A stretch of 64,000 nucleotides of DNA from an uncultured Pseudomonadota bacterium (GCA_945952465.1 CAMFIB010000003.1:62001-126000); one strand, 5' to 3'. Numbered from the stretch's first letter, positions 46,801-56,823 are shown. Notes: generated by a model from the letters alone, not told the origin. Numbers and translations: made by a program.

Positions 46801-46918
46801 GCTGACCATCTTCGTGGTGCCGACGATGTACACGCTGCTGGCACGCAGGCATGCGCCAGGGGCGATCAAGGAGACTGCGCCAGACGAGCCGCCGCATGGT
46901 GTGGTTGCGGCGAAGTAG
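43823..46918 (+). CDS. RND multidrug/solute efflux permease
   Basis: A 1031-residue proton-driven pump with 12 predicted helices and two large periplasmic loops. It begins LPEISIRRPVFATVLSLLLLLIG and has the Asp pair of helix 4 in GLVVDDAIVVLENIYRH (about 397-410), the proton relay of RND pumps. The second helix bundle has FFIFLVLAAQFESFIDPFVI and GLITKHGILIVEFANQLRE. It starts with GTG nine bases after the adaptor stop. The partner is the adaptor upstream; substrate cannot be read from sequence. The end is convergent with moeA. Confidence 0.94.
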   Translation: MQLPEISIRRPVFATVLSLLLLLIGLVSFKSLSVREYPKIDEPVVTVETHFGGASSEVMESQVTKVLEDSLAGIEGVDVITSISRQEQSQIQVRFVLSRNADSAAADVRDKVSRVRQKLPQDIDEPVIAKVEADASPVIWLALSSDTHTALQLSDYANRLVKPVLQTAPGAADVRVFGERKYSMRVLLDTDRLAAYRLTTQDVEDALRRSNLEVPAGRIESRTREFNVTAATDLQTPQQFAQVAIRSVNGQTIRIADVGRVEQGALDERTSVRLNRRDAIALGVIRQATANPLEMAEAVRGLLPKLVQDLPQGVRVEVANDNSVFIDRSIKAVYHTIAEAVVLVALVIFVFLRTFRASIIPLVTIPVSLIGSFALMALAGFSINALTLLALVLAIGLVVDDAIVVLENIYRHIEDGVPPFQAAIKGAREVGFAVVAMTLTLAAVYAPLAFTPGRTGRLFTEFALALAGSVVVSGFVALTLSPMMCSKLLRHNAKPSWFDRWMEARLVGLTRRYASLLGWTLQHRWLVLLVMVASGVATGLMLYTIKSELAPLEDRGVILNVVNAPDGSTLDYTNRYTEAIEAIGRTYGDYDRVFSVVGNPTVAQASVFLRALPWEERKRSTLEVAREIAPKMSALPGVAAYPITPPSLGQGFRERPVNFVIVTSDTYSNLSQVVRNFQAELARNPGFLQVDTDLRLNKPEISMEVDRERAADSGVSVEAVARAVETALGGRQVTRYKREGEQYDVVVKTADSARETPDQIEKIFVRGSRNGVESMVPLSALVKIKEVVVPRELNHFGQRRSASITANLSPSYSLGEALKFMDATAQKLLRPGYATDLNGTSREFRNSSGSLVVVFVLALFFIFLVLAAQFESFIDPFVILLSVPLSMAGALLALRLSGGTLNVFSQIGLITLVGLITKHGILIVEFANQLREQGMATLEAIRQSATLRLRPILMTTGAMVLGAVPLALATGAGAESRRQIGWVIVGGMTLGTLLTIFVVPTMYTLLARRHAPGAIKETAPDEPPHGVVAAK

Positions 46919-46932
46919 CGCGTCAAAAAAGC

Positions 46933-48294
46933 CTAGACAACGCCCTCGAACATCATCACGTCCACCTCGTCTCCCACGGCGACGTTGCCTTGGTGGTGGT
47001 GCAGCACGATCAAGCCGTTGGCCTGCACCATCGAGCTGAGCACGCCGGAGCCCTGGTTGCCGGTGGTGCGCACTTGGAGCGTGCCCTCAGCGGTGGTGGT
47101 GACGGTGCCGCGCTGGTATTCGGTGCGGCCGGGTTTCTTGCGCAGCGGCTCCAGCGAGCGGGCGCGCAGCAGCGGCGGCGGCGGGGCGTCGGCGCCCATC
47201 ATGCGCAGCAGCGCGGGCCGCACGAAGGCCAGGAAAGTGACCATCACCGCCACCGGGTTGCCCGGCAGGCCGAACAGCACGGCGCTACCGAATTGATAGC
47301 TGCAAACGTCCAATCCACGCTGGCTTGAGGCTGATTTGGCTTGATTTTCAGGGGGCAGACCCCGCGCGATGCGCCCCACGGCCATCGGCCGGCCCGGCCG
47401 CATGGCGATGCGCCAGAAGGCCACGCCACCGGCGTCGCCCGCCAGCTTCTTCATCATGGCTTTGGTGTGGTCGGCTTCGCCCATGCTGACGCCGCCGCTG
47501 GTGATGATGGCGTCGGCCCCGGCGGCGGCGCGCACGAAGGCGGCCTCGAGTTGAGCCGGGTCGTCGGGGATCACGCCGAGGTCGACCACCTCCACACCCA
47601 GCCGCGTGAGCAGGCCGAACACCGTGTAGCGGTTGCTGTCGTACACCGCGCCTTCGCGCGGCGGCTCGCCGAGGCTCAGAATCTCGTCGCCGGTTGAAAA
47701 GTACGCCACCTTCAGCCGGCGAAACACCGGCAGCGTCGCGATGCCGAGGCTGGCCGCCAAACCCAGCGCCGCCGGCGTCACGACCTGGCCCTGCGCCAGC
47801 GCCACGCTCCCGGCGGCAATGTCTTCGCCGGCCAGCCGCCGGTTGTCGCCGGGCGCCACGGTTTTGGGCCGCACCGTGACCTCGTCGCCGGACAGCAGCG
47901 CCATTTCCAGCGGCACCACGGTGTCGAAGCCGGCCGGCATGACGGCGCCGGTCATCACCTTCACGCAGTCGCCGCGTCCGGCAGCACCGGCCCAGGCCGT
48001 GCCGGCGTGGGCGGTGCCCACCACCTTCAGCGCGAGCGACTGGCCATTGGCGGCCGCCAGCGCGGTGCCGTCGAACGCGAAGCCGTCCATCGCGGAGTTG
48101 TCGTGCGGCGGCACGTTGACCGGAGACACGACGTTGCGGGCGACCACACGGCCCAGCGCATCGAAGATGGCCACGTCTTCGGTGTCATGCACCGGTTCCA
48201 CCAGGCGGGCCAGGAATTCGTTCACGGCGCTGGCCGACAGCGCCTGCGGGTCGTAGCCCTGCAGTTCGGCGGCGATTTGCGCAATGCTTTTCAT
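46933..48294 (-). CDS. moeA: Molybdopterin molybdenumtransferase MoeA
   Basis: MoeA inserts molybdate into adenylated molybdopterin. The 453 residues include DNSAMDGFAFDG, VMTGAVMPAGFDTVVPLE and the core ITSGGVSMGEADHTK plus VLFGLPGNPVAVMVTF. The LPGNP motif is intact. Residues about 314-337 (with SSQRGLDVCSYQFG) come from an in-frame family A repeat placed just before the LPGNP block; it makes this MoeA longer than the usual 400-410. I chose the ATG at 48294, where MKSIAQIAAELQGYDP matches homologues. Third gene of moaA-mobA-moeA. Confidence 0.93.
   Translation of the reverse strand: MKSIAQIAAELQGYDPQALSASAVNEFLARLVEPVHDTEDVAIFDALGRVVARNVVSPVNVPPHDNSAMDGFAFDGTALAAANGQSLALKVVGTAHAGTAWAGAAGRGDCVKVMTGAVMPAGFDTVVPLEMALLSGDEVTVRPKTVAPGDNRRLAGEDIAAGSVALAQGQVVTPAALGLAASLGIATLPVFRRLKVAYFSTGDEILSLGEPPREGAVYDSNRYTVFGLLTRLGVEVVDLGVIPDDPAQLEAAFVRAAAGADAIITSGGVSMGEADHTKAMMKKLAGDAGGVAFWRIAMRPGRPMAVGRIARGLPPENQAKSASSQRGLDVCSYQFGSAVLFGLPGNPVAVMVTFLAFVRPALLRMMGADAPPPPLLRARSLEPLRKKPGRTEYQRGTVTTTAEGTLQVRTTGNQGSGVLSSMVQANGLIVLHHHQGNVAVGDEVDVMMFEGVV
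47284..47351 (+). repeat. Dispersed repeat family A, copy 6 (inside moeA, diverged)
   Basis: GCTACCGAATTGATAGC at the start is the family terminal inverted repeat. The core is eroded (GGCTTGAGGCTGATTTGGC instead of GGCGCTGAC) and the end is GATTTTCAG. Position inside moeA and local AT content support the assignment, but this is the least similar copy. Confidence 0.5.
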
Positions 48295-48323
48295 GGCGCT
48301 TGAGTTTACGGCGCGCTGCGCCG

Positions 48324-48941
48324 TCACTGCGCCTGCAGCCGCTGCAAGTCCTCAAGCGTGTTGGTGTTGGAAAACGCGGCCGGGTCGTCGCCCGGCCGAT
48401 CGAACGGCACCAGCACGGTGTGGTGCTTCGCCGTCCAGGCGCCGATCTTGCGGCCGTCTGCCGCAAGGAAACGCGCGAGGCTGTCTTTCAGCGTGGCCCG
48501 CAGCAGGCAGAACACCGGCTGGCGGCGCAGCACGCCGGCGTCGTCGGGCGACACCACCATGGCGATCTCGGCATCGTCCTGCGCTGCCGCCTCCTCGAGT
48601 CGGGCCACGAGGTCGGCGGGGAAGCGCGGCGAGTCGCACGGCACGGTGACCAGCCACGGCGTCTCGCAGCGTTCCAGACCGGCCAGCACACCGGCCAGCG
48701 GCCCCGCAAAACCGGTGACGGTGTCCGGCAGCACGGGGGCGCCGAAGCCGGCATAAATATCGAGGTGGCGGTTCGCGCTGATCAGACAGGCGCCGACCTG
48801 CGGTGTCAAACGCTCCAGCGCGTGCTGGGCGAGCGGGCGGCCGTTGAAGGTTTGCAGGCCTTTGTCGACGCCGCCCATGCGCGAGCCCTGGCCGCCAGCG
48901 AGGACGAGGCCAGTGATGTCAACGGTGGAAATGATGGGCAT
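48324..48941 (-). CDS. mobA: Molybdenum cofactor guanylyltransferase
   Basis: MobA attaches GMP to Mo-molybdopterin to form the MGD cofactor. The 205 residues begin ITGLVLAGGQGSRMGGVDKG, the nucleotidyltransferase signature with GTP-binding Gly-rich loop, then NGRPLAQHALERL, ISANRHLDIY, DTVTGFAGPLAGVLAGL and TVPCDSPRFPADLVARL with the metal-binding Asp. The ATG is the natural start. It lies 29 bp before moeA; family B copy 4 separates it from moaA upstream. Confidence 0.94.
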   Translation of the reverse strand: MPIISTVDITGLVLAGGQGSRMGGVDKGLQTFNGRPLAQHALERLTPQVGACLISANRHLDIYAGFGAPVLPDTVTGFAGPLAGVLAGLERCETPWLVTVPCDSPRFPADLVARLEEAAAQDDAEIAMVVSPDDAGVLRRQPVFCLLRATLKDSLARFLAADGRKIGAWTAKHHTVLVPFDRPGDDPAAFSNTNTLEDLQRLQAQ

Positions 48942-48970
48942 CGAACAGCACGATCAAATGGGCACGAACG

Positions 48971-49048
48971 TTTCGCCGCCGGTCCGCCCCAAGGCGAAAC
49001 AGCCCCCTCGGGGGGCAGAGAGCTACGCGAAGCGAGCGAACGTGGGGA
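48971..49048 (+). repeat. Dispersed repeat family B, copy 4 (between moaA and mobA)
   Basis: TTTCGCCGCCGGTCCGCCCC, AAGGCGAAAC, AGCCCCCTCGGGGGGCAG, AGCTACGCGAAGCGAGCG and AACGTGGGG follow the family order; the first hairpin is compensated (TTTCGCC with GGCGAAA), keeping pairing despite base changes. It fills nearly all of the 110 bp between moaA and mobA. Confidence 0.8.
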
Positions 49049-49053
49049 TCACG

Positions 49054-50214
49054 TCAGCCGCCGATGTAGCTCATCTCGACCCTGCGCCCACCGCCGCCGA
49101 CGTCGGCCGGCAGGCTGGCGCGCAGTTCGGAGTAGCGGTCGCCGCGGCCCCGCCAGATGTGGCCGATCGCGGAAGACAGCAACTGGTCGGTGTCTTGCCC
49201 GCTGGGCACGCCGCGCAGCAGGCTGCGCAGGTCGTAGCCCTGGCTGGCGAACAGACACAGGTAGAGCTTGCCTTCGGTGGAAAGGCGGGCGCGGTTGCAG
49301 TCGCCGCAGAAGGCCTGGGTCACGCTGCTGATGACGCCGATCTCGCCCTTGCCGGGGTCGTGTTGGCCGTTGGCGCCGGCATAGCCCCAGCGCTCGGCGG
49401 TTTCGCCGGCCACGGTGGGGTCGAGCTGCACCAGCGGCATCTCTTGGCCAATGAGGCGCACCACGTCGGCAGACGGCAGCACCTCGTCCATGCGCCAGCC
49501 GTTGGTGGCGCCAACGTCCATGTATTCGATGAAGCGCAGCACCACGCCCGTGCCGCGGAAGTGCCGCGCCATCGGCAGGATTTCGTGCTCGTTGGTGCCG
49601 TTCTTCACCACCATGTTGACCTTGATCGGGCCCAAGCCGGCGTCGCGCGCGGCGGCAATGCCCTCCAGCACGTCGGCCACGGGAAAGTCGACGTCGTTCA
49701 TGCGGCGGAACACGGCGTCGTCCAGCCCGTCGAGGCTGACGGTCACGCGCTGCAGGCCGGCGGCCTTCAGCGCCTTGGCCTTGCGCTTGAGCAGCGAGCC
49801 GTTGGTGGTGAGGGTGATGTCGAGCGGCTCGCCGTCAACGGTGCGCAGCATGGCCAGCTGCTCGATCAGCAGTTCGATGTTCTTGCGCAGCAGCGGCTCG
49901 CCGCCGGTCAGGCGGATCTTGCGCACGCCGTGGGCGACGAAGGCCTTGGCAACGCGGGTGATTTCTTCGAAGCTCAGCAGCGCGTTGTGCGGCAGGTAGG
50001 GGTAGTCCTTGTCGAAGATTTCCTTCGGCATGCAGTAGCTGCAGCGGAAGTTGCAGCGGTCTGTCACGCTGATGCGCAGGTCGTTCAGCGGGCGGCCGAG
50101 CGTGTCCGACAGCAGCCCGTTGGGGCGGATCTGCAGCGCCGGATTGAAGACCGCCAACGGCGTGGCAAAGGTGCCGTGACGCTCGTCGACCAGGGGAATC
50201 ACACGTTCAGCCAT
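49054..50214 (-). CDS. moaA: GTP 3',8-cyclase
   Basis: MoaA is a radical-SAM enzyme that starts molybdopterin synthesis from GTP. The 386 residues have the SAM-cluster motif RCNFRCSYC (Cys 54, 58, 61), the glycine motif [13 protein letters not shown], and the C-terminal cluster [21 protein letters not shown] (three cysteines near 305-320). The N-terminus carries a roughly 30-residue extension before the usual start, typical of Burkholderiales. The C-terminal GG dipeptide needed for activity is present (SYIGG). Head of the Mo-cofactor run. Confidence 0.96.
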   Translation of the reverse strand: MAERVIPLVDERHGTFATPLAVFNPALQIRPNGLLSDTLGRPLNDLRISVTDRCNFRCSYCMPKEIFDKDYPYLPHNALLSFEEITRVAKAFVAHGVRKIRLTGGEPLLRKNIELLIEQLAMLRTVDGEPLDITLTTNGSLLKRKAKALKAAGLQRVTVSLDGLDDAVFRRMNDVDFPVADVLEGIAAARDAGLGPIKVNMVVKNGTNEHEILPMARHFRGTGVVLRFIEYMDVGATNGWRMDEVLPSADVVRLIGQEMPLVQLDPTVAGETAERWGYAGANGQHDPGKGEIGVISSVTQAFCGDCNRARLSTEGKLYLCLFASQGYDLRSLLRGVPSGQDTDQLLSSAIGHIWRGRGDRYSELRASLPADVGGGGRRVEMSYIGG

Positions 50215-50404
50215 GGGGGTATTGTCCTCCCTTGGTGCCGCGCCGTCAGTGGTGCTTACACGGAGCGGCGGGCGGCTTTTGGCCGGTATTTGCTTTTGCC
50301 CCCACGCCCCGGCGGGCTCCGGCTTCTGCCCTTACCATTCGGCCTGCTTTGGAAGCATTGCGCGCCCGGCCAGGGTTGAGCCCGGCGCAACGCCACTTTG
50401 AACC

Positions 50405-50935
50405 ATGCCCGAACAATCAGAAAAATACACGCGGATCGCGGTGCTGCTGCACTGGGTGCTGGCGCTGGCCATCATCGCCAGCTTCTTCGTTGGCCTGCAG
50501 ATGGTGGACATGAAGATGTCGGTCGCCCGGCTCAAGCTGTTCAACTGGCACAAATGGGCCGGCATCTGCATCCTGGCGCTGTCGGCCGCGCGGCTGCTGT
50601 GGCGCCTGGGCCATCCGCCGCCGCCCGATGTGCCCATGCCGGGCTGGCAGAAGTCGGCCGCGCACGTCACGCATGTGCTGTTGTACCTGCTGTTCTTCGC
50701 CACGCCGCTGGTTGGCTGGGCCTACAGCTCGGCGGCGGGTTTCCCCATCGTGGTGTTCGGCCTGATTCCGCTGCCGGACTTCGTGCCGGTAGACAAGGAA
50801 CTGGCGCTCATGATCAAGCCCTGGCACGGCTGGCTGGCGTACACCATGGCGGTGCTGGTCGTCCTGCACGTCGCCGGCGCGCTGAAGCACCAGTTCCTCG
50901 ACCGCGACGGCCTGATCCGCCGCATGATGCCCTGA
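50405..50935 (+). CDS. Cytochrome b561 family di-heme membrane protein
   Basis: A 176-residue protein with four helices and paired histidines: AVLLHWVLALAIIASFFVGL (His 17), FNWHKWAGICILALSAARL (His about 50), AHVTHVLLYLLFFATPLVGW (His about 85-88) and KPWHGWLAYTMAVLVVLHVAG (His about 140 and 154). It accepts electrons, probably from the quinone pool. The two YceI genes follow, the second partner set of many CybB-YceI clusters, where YceI proteins bind quinone-like or isoprenoid ligands. Confidence 0.92.
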   Translation: MPEQSEKYTRIAVLLHWVLALAIIASFFVGLQMVDMKMSVARLKLFNWHKWAGICILALSAARLLWRLGHPPPPDVPMPGWQKSAAHVTHVLLYLLFFATPLVGWAYSSAAGFPIVVFGLIPLPDFVPVDKELALMIKPWHGWLAYTMAVLVVLHVAGALKHQFLDRDGLIRRMMP

Positions 50936-51004
50936 GGGGCGGCGGGGCGGGGAACCATCCGGGCGGGCGAGGCCTCCATCTTCTTTTTGACATGCGGGAG
51001 TGAC

Positions 51005-51574
51005 ATGAACACGATTCGACGGGCTTTGACGGTGCTGGGCGCCACCATGCTGGTGGCTTCCAGCGCGTTCGCGCAACAGGCGCTGGTGCCGGCGCAGAGC
51101 GAGATCGTCTTCGTCAGCAAGCAGATGGGCGTGCCGGTGGAAGGGAAATTCACCAAGTTCACCGCGCAGGTCGCGTTCGACCCCAAGAAGCCGGAGACCA
51201 GCAAGGTCAGCCTGGCGATCGACTTGTCCAGCGCCACGCTCGGCTCGGCCGAAACCGAGACCGAGCTGAAGCAGCCGGGCTGGCTGAACAGCGCCAAGGT
51301 GCCGCAGGCCACTTTCGCCTCCACCTCCATCAAGGCCACCGGCTCCGGCAAATACGACATCGCCGGCAAGCTGACCATCAAGGGCAATGTGCACGACGTC
51401 ACGGTGCCGGCCACGCTGGCGCAGGCCGGGGCCAACACCACCGCCAGCGGCAGCTTCCAGATCAAGCGCAACGATTTCAAGATCGGCGAAGGCGAATGGA
51501 ACGACGTCTCCATCGTCGCCAACGAAGTCACGGTGCGCTTCAAGATCGTGCTGACCGGCGTGGCCAAGCTCTGA
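51005..51574 (+). CDS. YceI family periplasmic lipid-binding protein (first copy)
   Basis: A 189-residue lipocalin-like protein with signal peptide (about 1-23, ending SSAFA). QSEIVFVSKQMGVPVEGKFTKF is the family opening; QPGWLNSAKVPQATFASTSI and VHDVTVPATL follow. YceI members bind polyisoprenoids such as ubiquinone in a barrel. It lies 69 bp after cytochrome b561. A second, divergent YceI gene is directly downstream, so the cluster encodes two ligand carriers for one cytochrome. Confidence 0.92.
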   Translation: MNTIRRALTVLGATMLVASSAFAQQALVPAQSEIVFVSKQMGVPVEGKFTKFTAQVAFDPKKPETSKVSLAIDLSSATLGSAETETELKQPGWLNSAKVPQATFASTSIKATGSGKYDIAGKLTIKGNVHDVTVPATLAQAGANTTASGSFQIKRNDFKIGEGEWNDVSIVANEVTVRFKIVLTGVAKL

Positions 51575-51621
51575 CCCGTTTCCAGTTTTCAACCGCAACC
51601 CACCCACAGGAGAGACCTTCG

Positions 51622-52188
51622 ATGAAATCCACCTGGATCGCCCTCGCGTGCGCCGGCTTCGCCACCACCGCAGCGCTGGCTGAACCGGCGACCTACACGG
51701 TCGAGCCGACTCACACCTTCGTCACCTTCGAGGCGCTGCACCAGGGCACGTCGACCAACCGTGGCCGCTTCGACAAGAAGGAAGGCACCATCGTGTTCGA
51801 CAAGGCTGCCAAGACCGGCAAGGTCGACATCACGCTGGAAACCGGCTCGATCAACACCGGCACCGGCCCGTTCGACGGCCACCTGAAGAAGGAATTCTTC
51901 AAGACCGAGCAATTCCCCACCGCGCGTTTTGTGGGCGACAAGTTCACCTTCTCGGGCGACAAGGTGGCCTCGGTGGAAGGCCAGCTCACGCTGGTCGGCC
52001 AGACCCACCCGGTCACGCTGAAGGCCAGCGCCTTCAACTGCTACGAGAACACCCGCATCAAGCGGGAGGTGTGCGGCGGTGATTTCGAGACCACCATCGC
52101 GCGCAGCCAGTGGGGCATCACCTCGGGTCTGCCGGGCATTCCGGACAACATCAAGCTGCTGATCCAGATCGAAGCGATCAAGCAGTAA
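51622..52188 (+). CDS. YceI family periplasmic protein (second copy)
   Basis: A 188-residue exported protein with signal peptide (about 1-20, ending AALA). YTVEPTHTFVTFEALHQGTSTNRGRFDKK is the canonical YceI start; EFFKTEQFPTARFVGDKFTF and QLTLVGQTHPVTLKASAFNCYEN follow, then two Cys (FNCYE and REVCGGDF) that probably pair. It differs clearly from the first copy. CAGGAGAG lies before the ATG, a strong ribosome binding site. A terminator follows after a diverged family B element. Confidence 0.93.
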   Translation: MKSTWIALACAGFATTAALAEPATYTVEPTHTFVTFEALHQGTSTNRGRFDKKEGTIVFDKAAKTGKVDITLETGSINTGTGPFDGHLKKEFFKTEQFPTARFVGDKFTFSGDKVASVEGQLTLVGQTHPVTLKASAFNCYENTRIKREVCGGDFETTIARSQWGITSGLPGIPDNIKLLIQIEAIKQ

Positions 52189-52191
52189 AAA

Positions 52192-52270
52192 GCCCCACGC
52201 TCCCCGGCGCGTGGTCGCTGCCCCGAGGGGGCAGCCTGCTCGGGCGCTACCCTTCGCTGCGGCGCATGGG
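52192..52270 (-). repeat. Diverged family B-like element after yceI genes
   Basis: Read on the minus strand it has CGAAGGGTAGCGCCCGAGC, then CTGCCCCCTCGGGGCAGC and CACGCGCCGGGGAGCGTGGGGC. The central palindrome and final GAGCGTGGGG fit family B, but the first hairpin is changed. Assignment is tentative. Confidence 0.45.
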
Positions 52271-52274
52271 TCAA

Positions 52275-52305
52275 CAAAAAGCCACCCCGCGGGGTGGCTT
52301 TTGTT
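52275..52305 (+). terminator. Bidirectional terminator between YceI and hydrolase genes
   Basis: AAAAAGCCACCCC, then GC, then GGGGTGGCTTTTGTTT: a ten-base-pair GC-rich stem flanked by A and T tracts, between two convergent genes. Confidence 0.9.
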
Positions 52306-52323
52306 TGGGGGCGGCGGTCTCGC

Positions 52324-53148
52324 TCAGGCTGCAGCGCCGACCCGTGTGTACTGCGCGGCATTGTCGCGCAGCCAGTTGCGCGACAGCGTGTCGTCCTGCT
52401 CGCGGGGATGGAAATCGGCGCGGAAGTATTCCTTCCAGGGCCTGTAGGTCTGGCGGATCAGGCCGCGCTGGCCGAACAGGTAGCTGGCGCCGCTCTTCCA
52501 GGTGCTCCAGCGCCACAGCGTGCCGTCCTGGCGCAGGTTGGTCATGGTCTGGCGCAACAGGTCGCTCAGGAAGAAGAGGGTGATGCGCCTGAACCACTTG
52601 AGGCGCCATTCCTCGTCGCCGCCGGCCGCGCGGTAGATGTCGAAGGCGGTGGTCTTGTGCTCAGACTCCTCGGCGCTGTGCCACAGCCACATGGTCTTCA
52701 GCCGAGGTTCGCAGTCGCCCATGCGGTCGTGGTTGGCCAGCATCCATTCGGCCAGGATGGCGGTGAAATGTTCGTTGGCGGCGGTGACCGCGAGGCGGTG
52801 GCGCACGTCGCCCCCGTCGAACATCTTCATCTTTTCCTGGATGCGCGGCGCCCAGTCGTTCGGCAGGCCCTGCTTTTCCAGATGGCCGTTGAACAGGCCG
52901 TGGATGCGCCGGTGGGTGGCTTCCTGGCCGATGAAGCCCTGGACTTCAGCCTTATACTTTTCCTGCAACGCGGGCGGCAAAACCTTGAGGCCGTCGCGCA
53001 CGGAGTCGATGAAGAACTGTTCACCCACGGGAAAACTCATCGACAGTGCGTTGAAGAACGCGGTGCGAAAAGCGTCACCGCCGCACCAATGGCGCGGCAG
53101 TGGCGCTTCGAGATCGATCAGCAGGCGGCGGACAACGAGTTCGGTCAT
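52324..53148 (-). CDS. Metal-dependent hydrolase of PF10118 type
   Basis: A 274-residue helical protein. Metal-ligand candidates are ALSMSFPVGEQFFIDSVRDG, GFIGQEATHRRIH, TAANEHFTAILAEW and WHSAEESEHKTTAFD, which give repeated E and ExxH motifs like a ferritin-type diiron site. Members are annotated metal-dependent hydrolases, but the diiron pattern would equally allow an oxidase or desaturase-like role. It is divergent from a TetR regulator, with two matched operators between, so expression is presumably induced by a ligand of that regulator. Confidence 0.85.
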   Translation of the reverse strand: MTELVVRRLLIDLEAPLPRHWCGGDAFRTAFFNALSMSFPVGEQFFIDSVRDGLKVLPPALQEKYKAEVQGFIGQEATHRRIHGLFNGHLEKQGLPNDWAPRIQEKMKMFDGGDVRHRLAVTAANEHFTAILAEWMLANHDRMGDCEPRLKTMWLWHSAEESEHKTTAFDIYRAAGGDEEWRLKWFRRITLFFLSDLLRQTMTNLRQDGTLWRWSTWKSGASYLFGQRGLIRQTYRPWKEYFRADFHPREQDDTLSRNWLRDNAAQYTRVGAAA

Positions 53149-53171
53149 GGATCACCTCTTGTGAGAAGGCG

Positions 53172-53191
53172 TTGGTACCGATGAGTACCAA
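53172..53191. promoter_or_regulatory. Putative TetR operator 1
   Basis: TTGGTAC-CGATGA-GTACCAA: perfect 7-bp inverted repeat with six-base spacer, 24 bp before the hydrolase start. Confidence 0.75.
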
Positions 53192-53216
53192 CATGACTCA
53201 ATTACAGCGCATGCAA

Positions 53217-53236
53217 TTGGTACTGTCAAGTACCAT
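53217..53236. promoter_or_regulatory. Putative TetR operator 2
   Basis: TTGGTAC-TGTCAA-GTACCAT: the same half-sites and spacer, 6 of 7 pairs symmetric, 25 bp before the TetR gene start. The two operator centres are 45 bp apart, about four helical turns, on the same face of the DNA. Confidence 0.75.
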
Positions 53237-53260
53237 CTTTTCCACCCACATTTTCCGCTC

Positions 53261-53896
53261 ATGATCGCTGTCGACCCTCCCGCCGCCACCGACAGCTCGG
53301 CCCTTGATGCAGCCGGCAACGCGGCGGCCTACCGCAACCGCCTGCTCGAAGGCATGGCCGGCACGGTCGCGGAAAAGGGGTTTGCCGAAACCACGGTGGC
53401 CGACATCGTGCGCCGGGCGGGCATGTCCAAGCGCACCTTCTACGAACACTTCGCCAGCAAGAACGAGTGCCTGATCGCGCTGTACGCGTCGGCCAGCCAC
53501 GGCGCGCTGGAGGTGTTGAAGTCGGCGATCGACCCGACGCGCGACTGGGAAACCCAGGTCGACCATGCGCTGACGGCCTATCTCGGTTGCCTGGCGAGCA
53601 ACCCGCTGCTGCTGCGCACATTGTTCGTTGAAATTCTCGGCCTCGGGGTCGAGGGGCTGCAGGCACGGCGGCGTGTGAACCAGGAACTGGCCGATTTCAT
53701 CGTGCAGCGGGTCGGGGCCGGCCACCATGTGCCGCTGTCGCCGCAAGCCACGGCCGTGATGGCGATGGCGGTGGTGGGCGCGATCAACGAGCTGGTGCTG
53801 CAGGCCATCGAAGACAACCGCACCGAATCGCTGGTGGAACTGGTGGGGCCGGCCAGCGCGCTGGTGCGCGCCGCGTTCCTGCCGCCAGCCCAATAA
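53261..53896 (+). CDS. TetR family transcriptional regulator
   Basis: A 211-residue regulator. An N-terminal HTH lies in RNRLLEGMAGTVAEKGFAETTVADIVRRAGMSKRTFYEHFASKNECL (roughly residues 23-70), textbook TetR. The C-terminal ligand domain is helical, with TAYLGCLASNPLLLRTLFVEILGLG. It is divergent from the hydrolase gene; the two operators between suggest autorepression and control of the neighbour. The half-site GGTAC occurs at several FadR- or PsrA-like sites, so a fatty-acyl ligand is possible but speculative. Confidence 0.92.
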   Translation: MIAVDPPAATDSSALDAAGNAAAYRNRLLEGMAGTVAEKGFAETTVADIVRRAGMSKRTFYEHFASKNECLIALYASASHGALEVLKSAIDPTRDWETQVDHALTAYLGCLASNPLLLRTLFVEILGLGVEGLQARRRVNQELADFIVQRVGAGHHVPLSPQATAVMAMAVVGAINELVLQAIEDNRTESLVELVGPASALVRAAFLPPAQ

Positions 53897-53917
53897 AAAG
53901 GCCCGCCGAAGCGGGCC
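53895..53917 (-). terminator. Terminator after hppA
   Basis: On the minus strand GGCCCGC, loop TTCG, GCGGGCC then TTTTTATT. It lies 44 bp after the hppA stop and overlaps the TetR stop codon on the other strand. Confidence 0.85.
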
Positions 53918-53960
53918 AGGGAGCAGGCGCCGGCGCCAGGCCGGGGCCGTTTCTTGTTCT

Positions 53961-56075
<2,115 letters not shown>

Positions 56076-56103
56076 GCTCACTCTCCTGTATTGGTTGTGC
56101 TTG

Positions 56104-56148
56104 GAGGAAACCCAACGCAGGGCTGGATTTCCGCTGCGTTGCTTCCTC
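56104..56148 (-). promoter_or_regulatory. Bulged hairpin in hppA 5' leader
   Basis: GAGGAA and CAACGCAG on one side pair with CTGCGTTG and TTCCTC on the other, 14 base pairs with a small bulge and a 13-base loop, 29 bp before the hppA start. It is too far from a T-run to be a terminator. Confidence 0.5.
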
Positions 56149-56283
56149 TGCACCACCTTCCGGAGGGGCGATTGGCCAACGGGCGAAATGTAGCGCGATT
56201 TGCGCCAAAACCGTGAATTCAGCAAGGCTGCTGCAAGTAAAATCAGGGTTAATCCCAATCTTTCAGAAACCCGTCACAGCGCC

Positions 56284-56823
56284 ATGTCCCTCGACAAAGT
56301 CTCGCCCGGCAAGAATCTTCCTGACCAGTTCAACGTCATCATCGAGATCCCGATGAATGCCGATCCCGTGAAGTACGAGGTCGACAAGGAATCGGGCGCG
56401 ATCTTCGTCGACCGCTTCATGAGCACGTCGATGAACTACCCCACGAACTACGGCTACGTGCCCAAGACCATCTCCGGCGACGGCGACCCGGTCGACGTGC
56501 TCGTCATCACCCCCGTGCCGCTGATTCCCGGCGTGGTGGTCACCTGCCGCCCGATCGGCATCCTGAAGATGCTGGACGAAGCCGGTGAAGACGGCAAGGT
56601 GCTGGCCGTGCCGGTGGACAAGAAGTGTTCGCTGTACACCCAGTGGCAGCGCCCCGAGAACATGAACCCGCTGCGCCTCAAGACCATCTCGCACTTCTTC
56701 GAGCACTACAAGGACCTCGAAGAAGGCAAGTGGGTCAAGATCATCGGCTGGGAAGGCCCCGAGTCCGCCAAGCAGGAAATCCTGGACGGCGTGGCCAACT
56801 ACGAGAAGCAGCAGAAGGCCTAA
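56284..56823 (+). CDS. ppa: Soluble inorganic pyrophosphatase (family I)
   Basis: Ppa hydrolyses pyrophosphate released by biosynthesis. The 179 residues show FNVIIEIPMNADPVKYEVDKESG, MNYPTNYGYVPKTISGDGDPVDVLV with the signature DxDPxD acid cluster, and the active-site Lys/Tyr residues in HYKDLEEGKWVKI. The length is typical of proteobacterial Ppa. A weak -10 TAAAAT stands at 56238-56243. The neighbouring hppA conserves PPi energy, whereas Ppa dissipates it; the two share one intergenic region. Confidence 0.97.
   Translation: MSLDKVSPGKNLPDQFNVIIEIPMNADPVKYEVDKESGAIFVDRFMSTSMNYPTNYGYVPKTISGDGDPVDVLVITPVPLIPGVVVTCRPIGILKMLDEAGEDGKVLAVPVDKKCSLYTQWQRPENMNPLRLKTISHFFEHYKDLEEGKWVKIIGWEGPESAKQEILDGVANYEKQQKA

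Noticed and set aside
42599-46897. A 1432-codon open frame antisense to the RND genes
   Set aside because: Same codon-bias artefact; it spans two convincing sense genes and has an unrealistic His/Arg/Gln composition.
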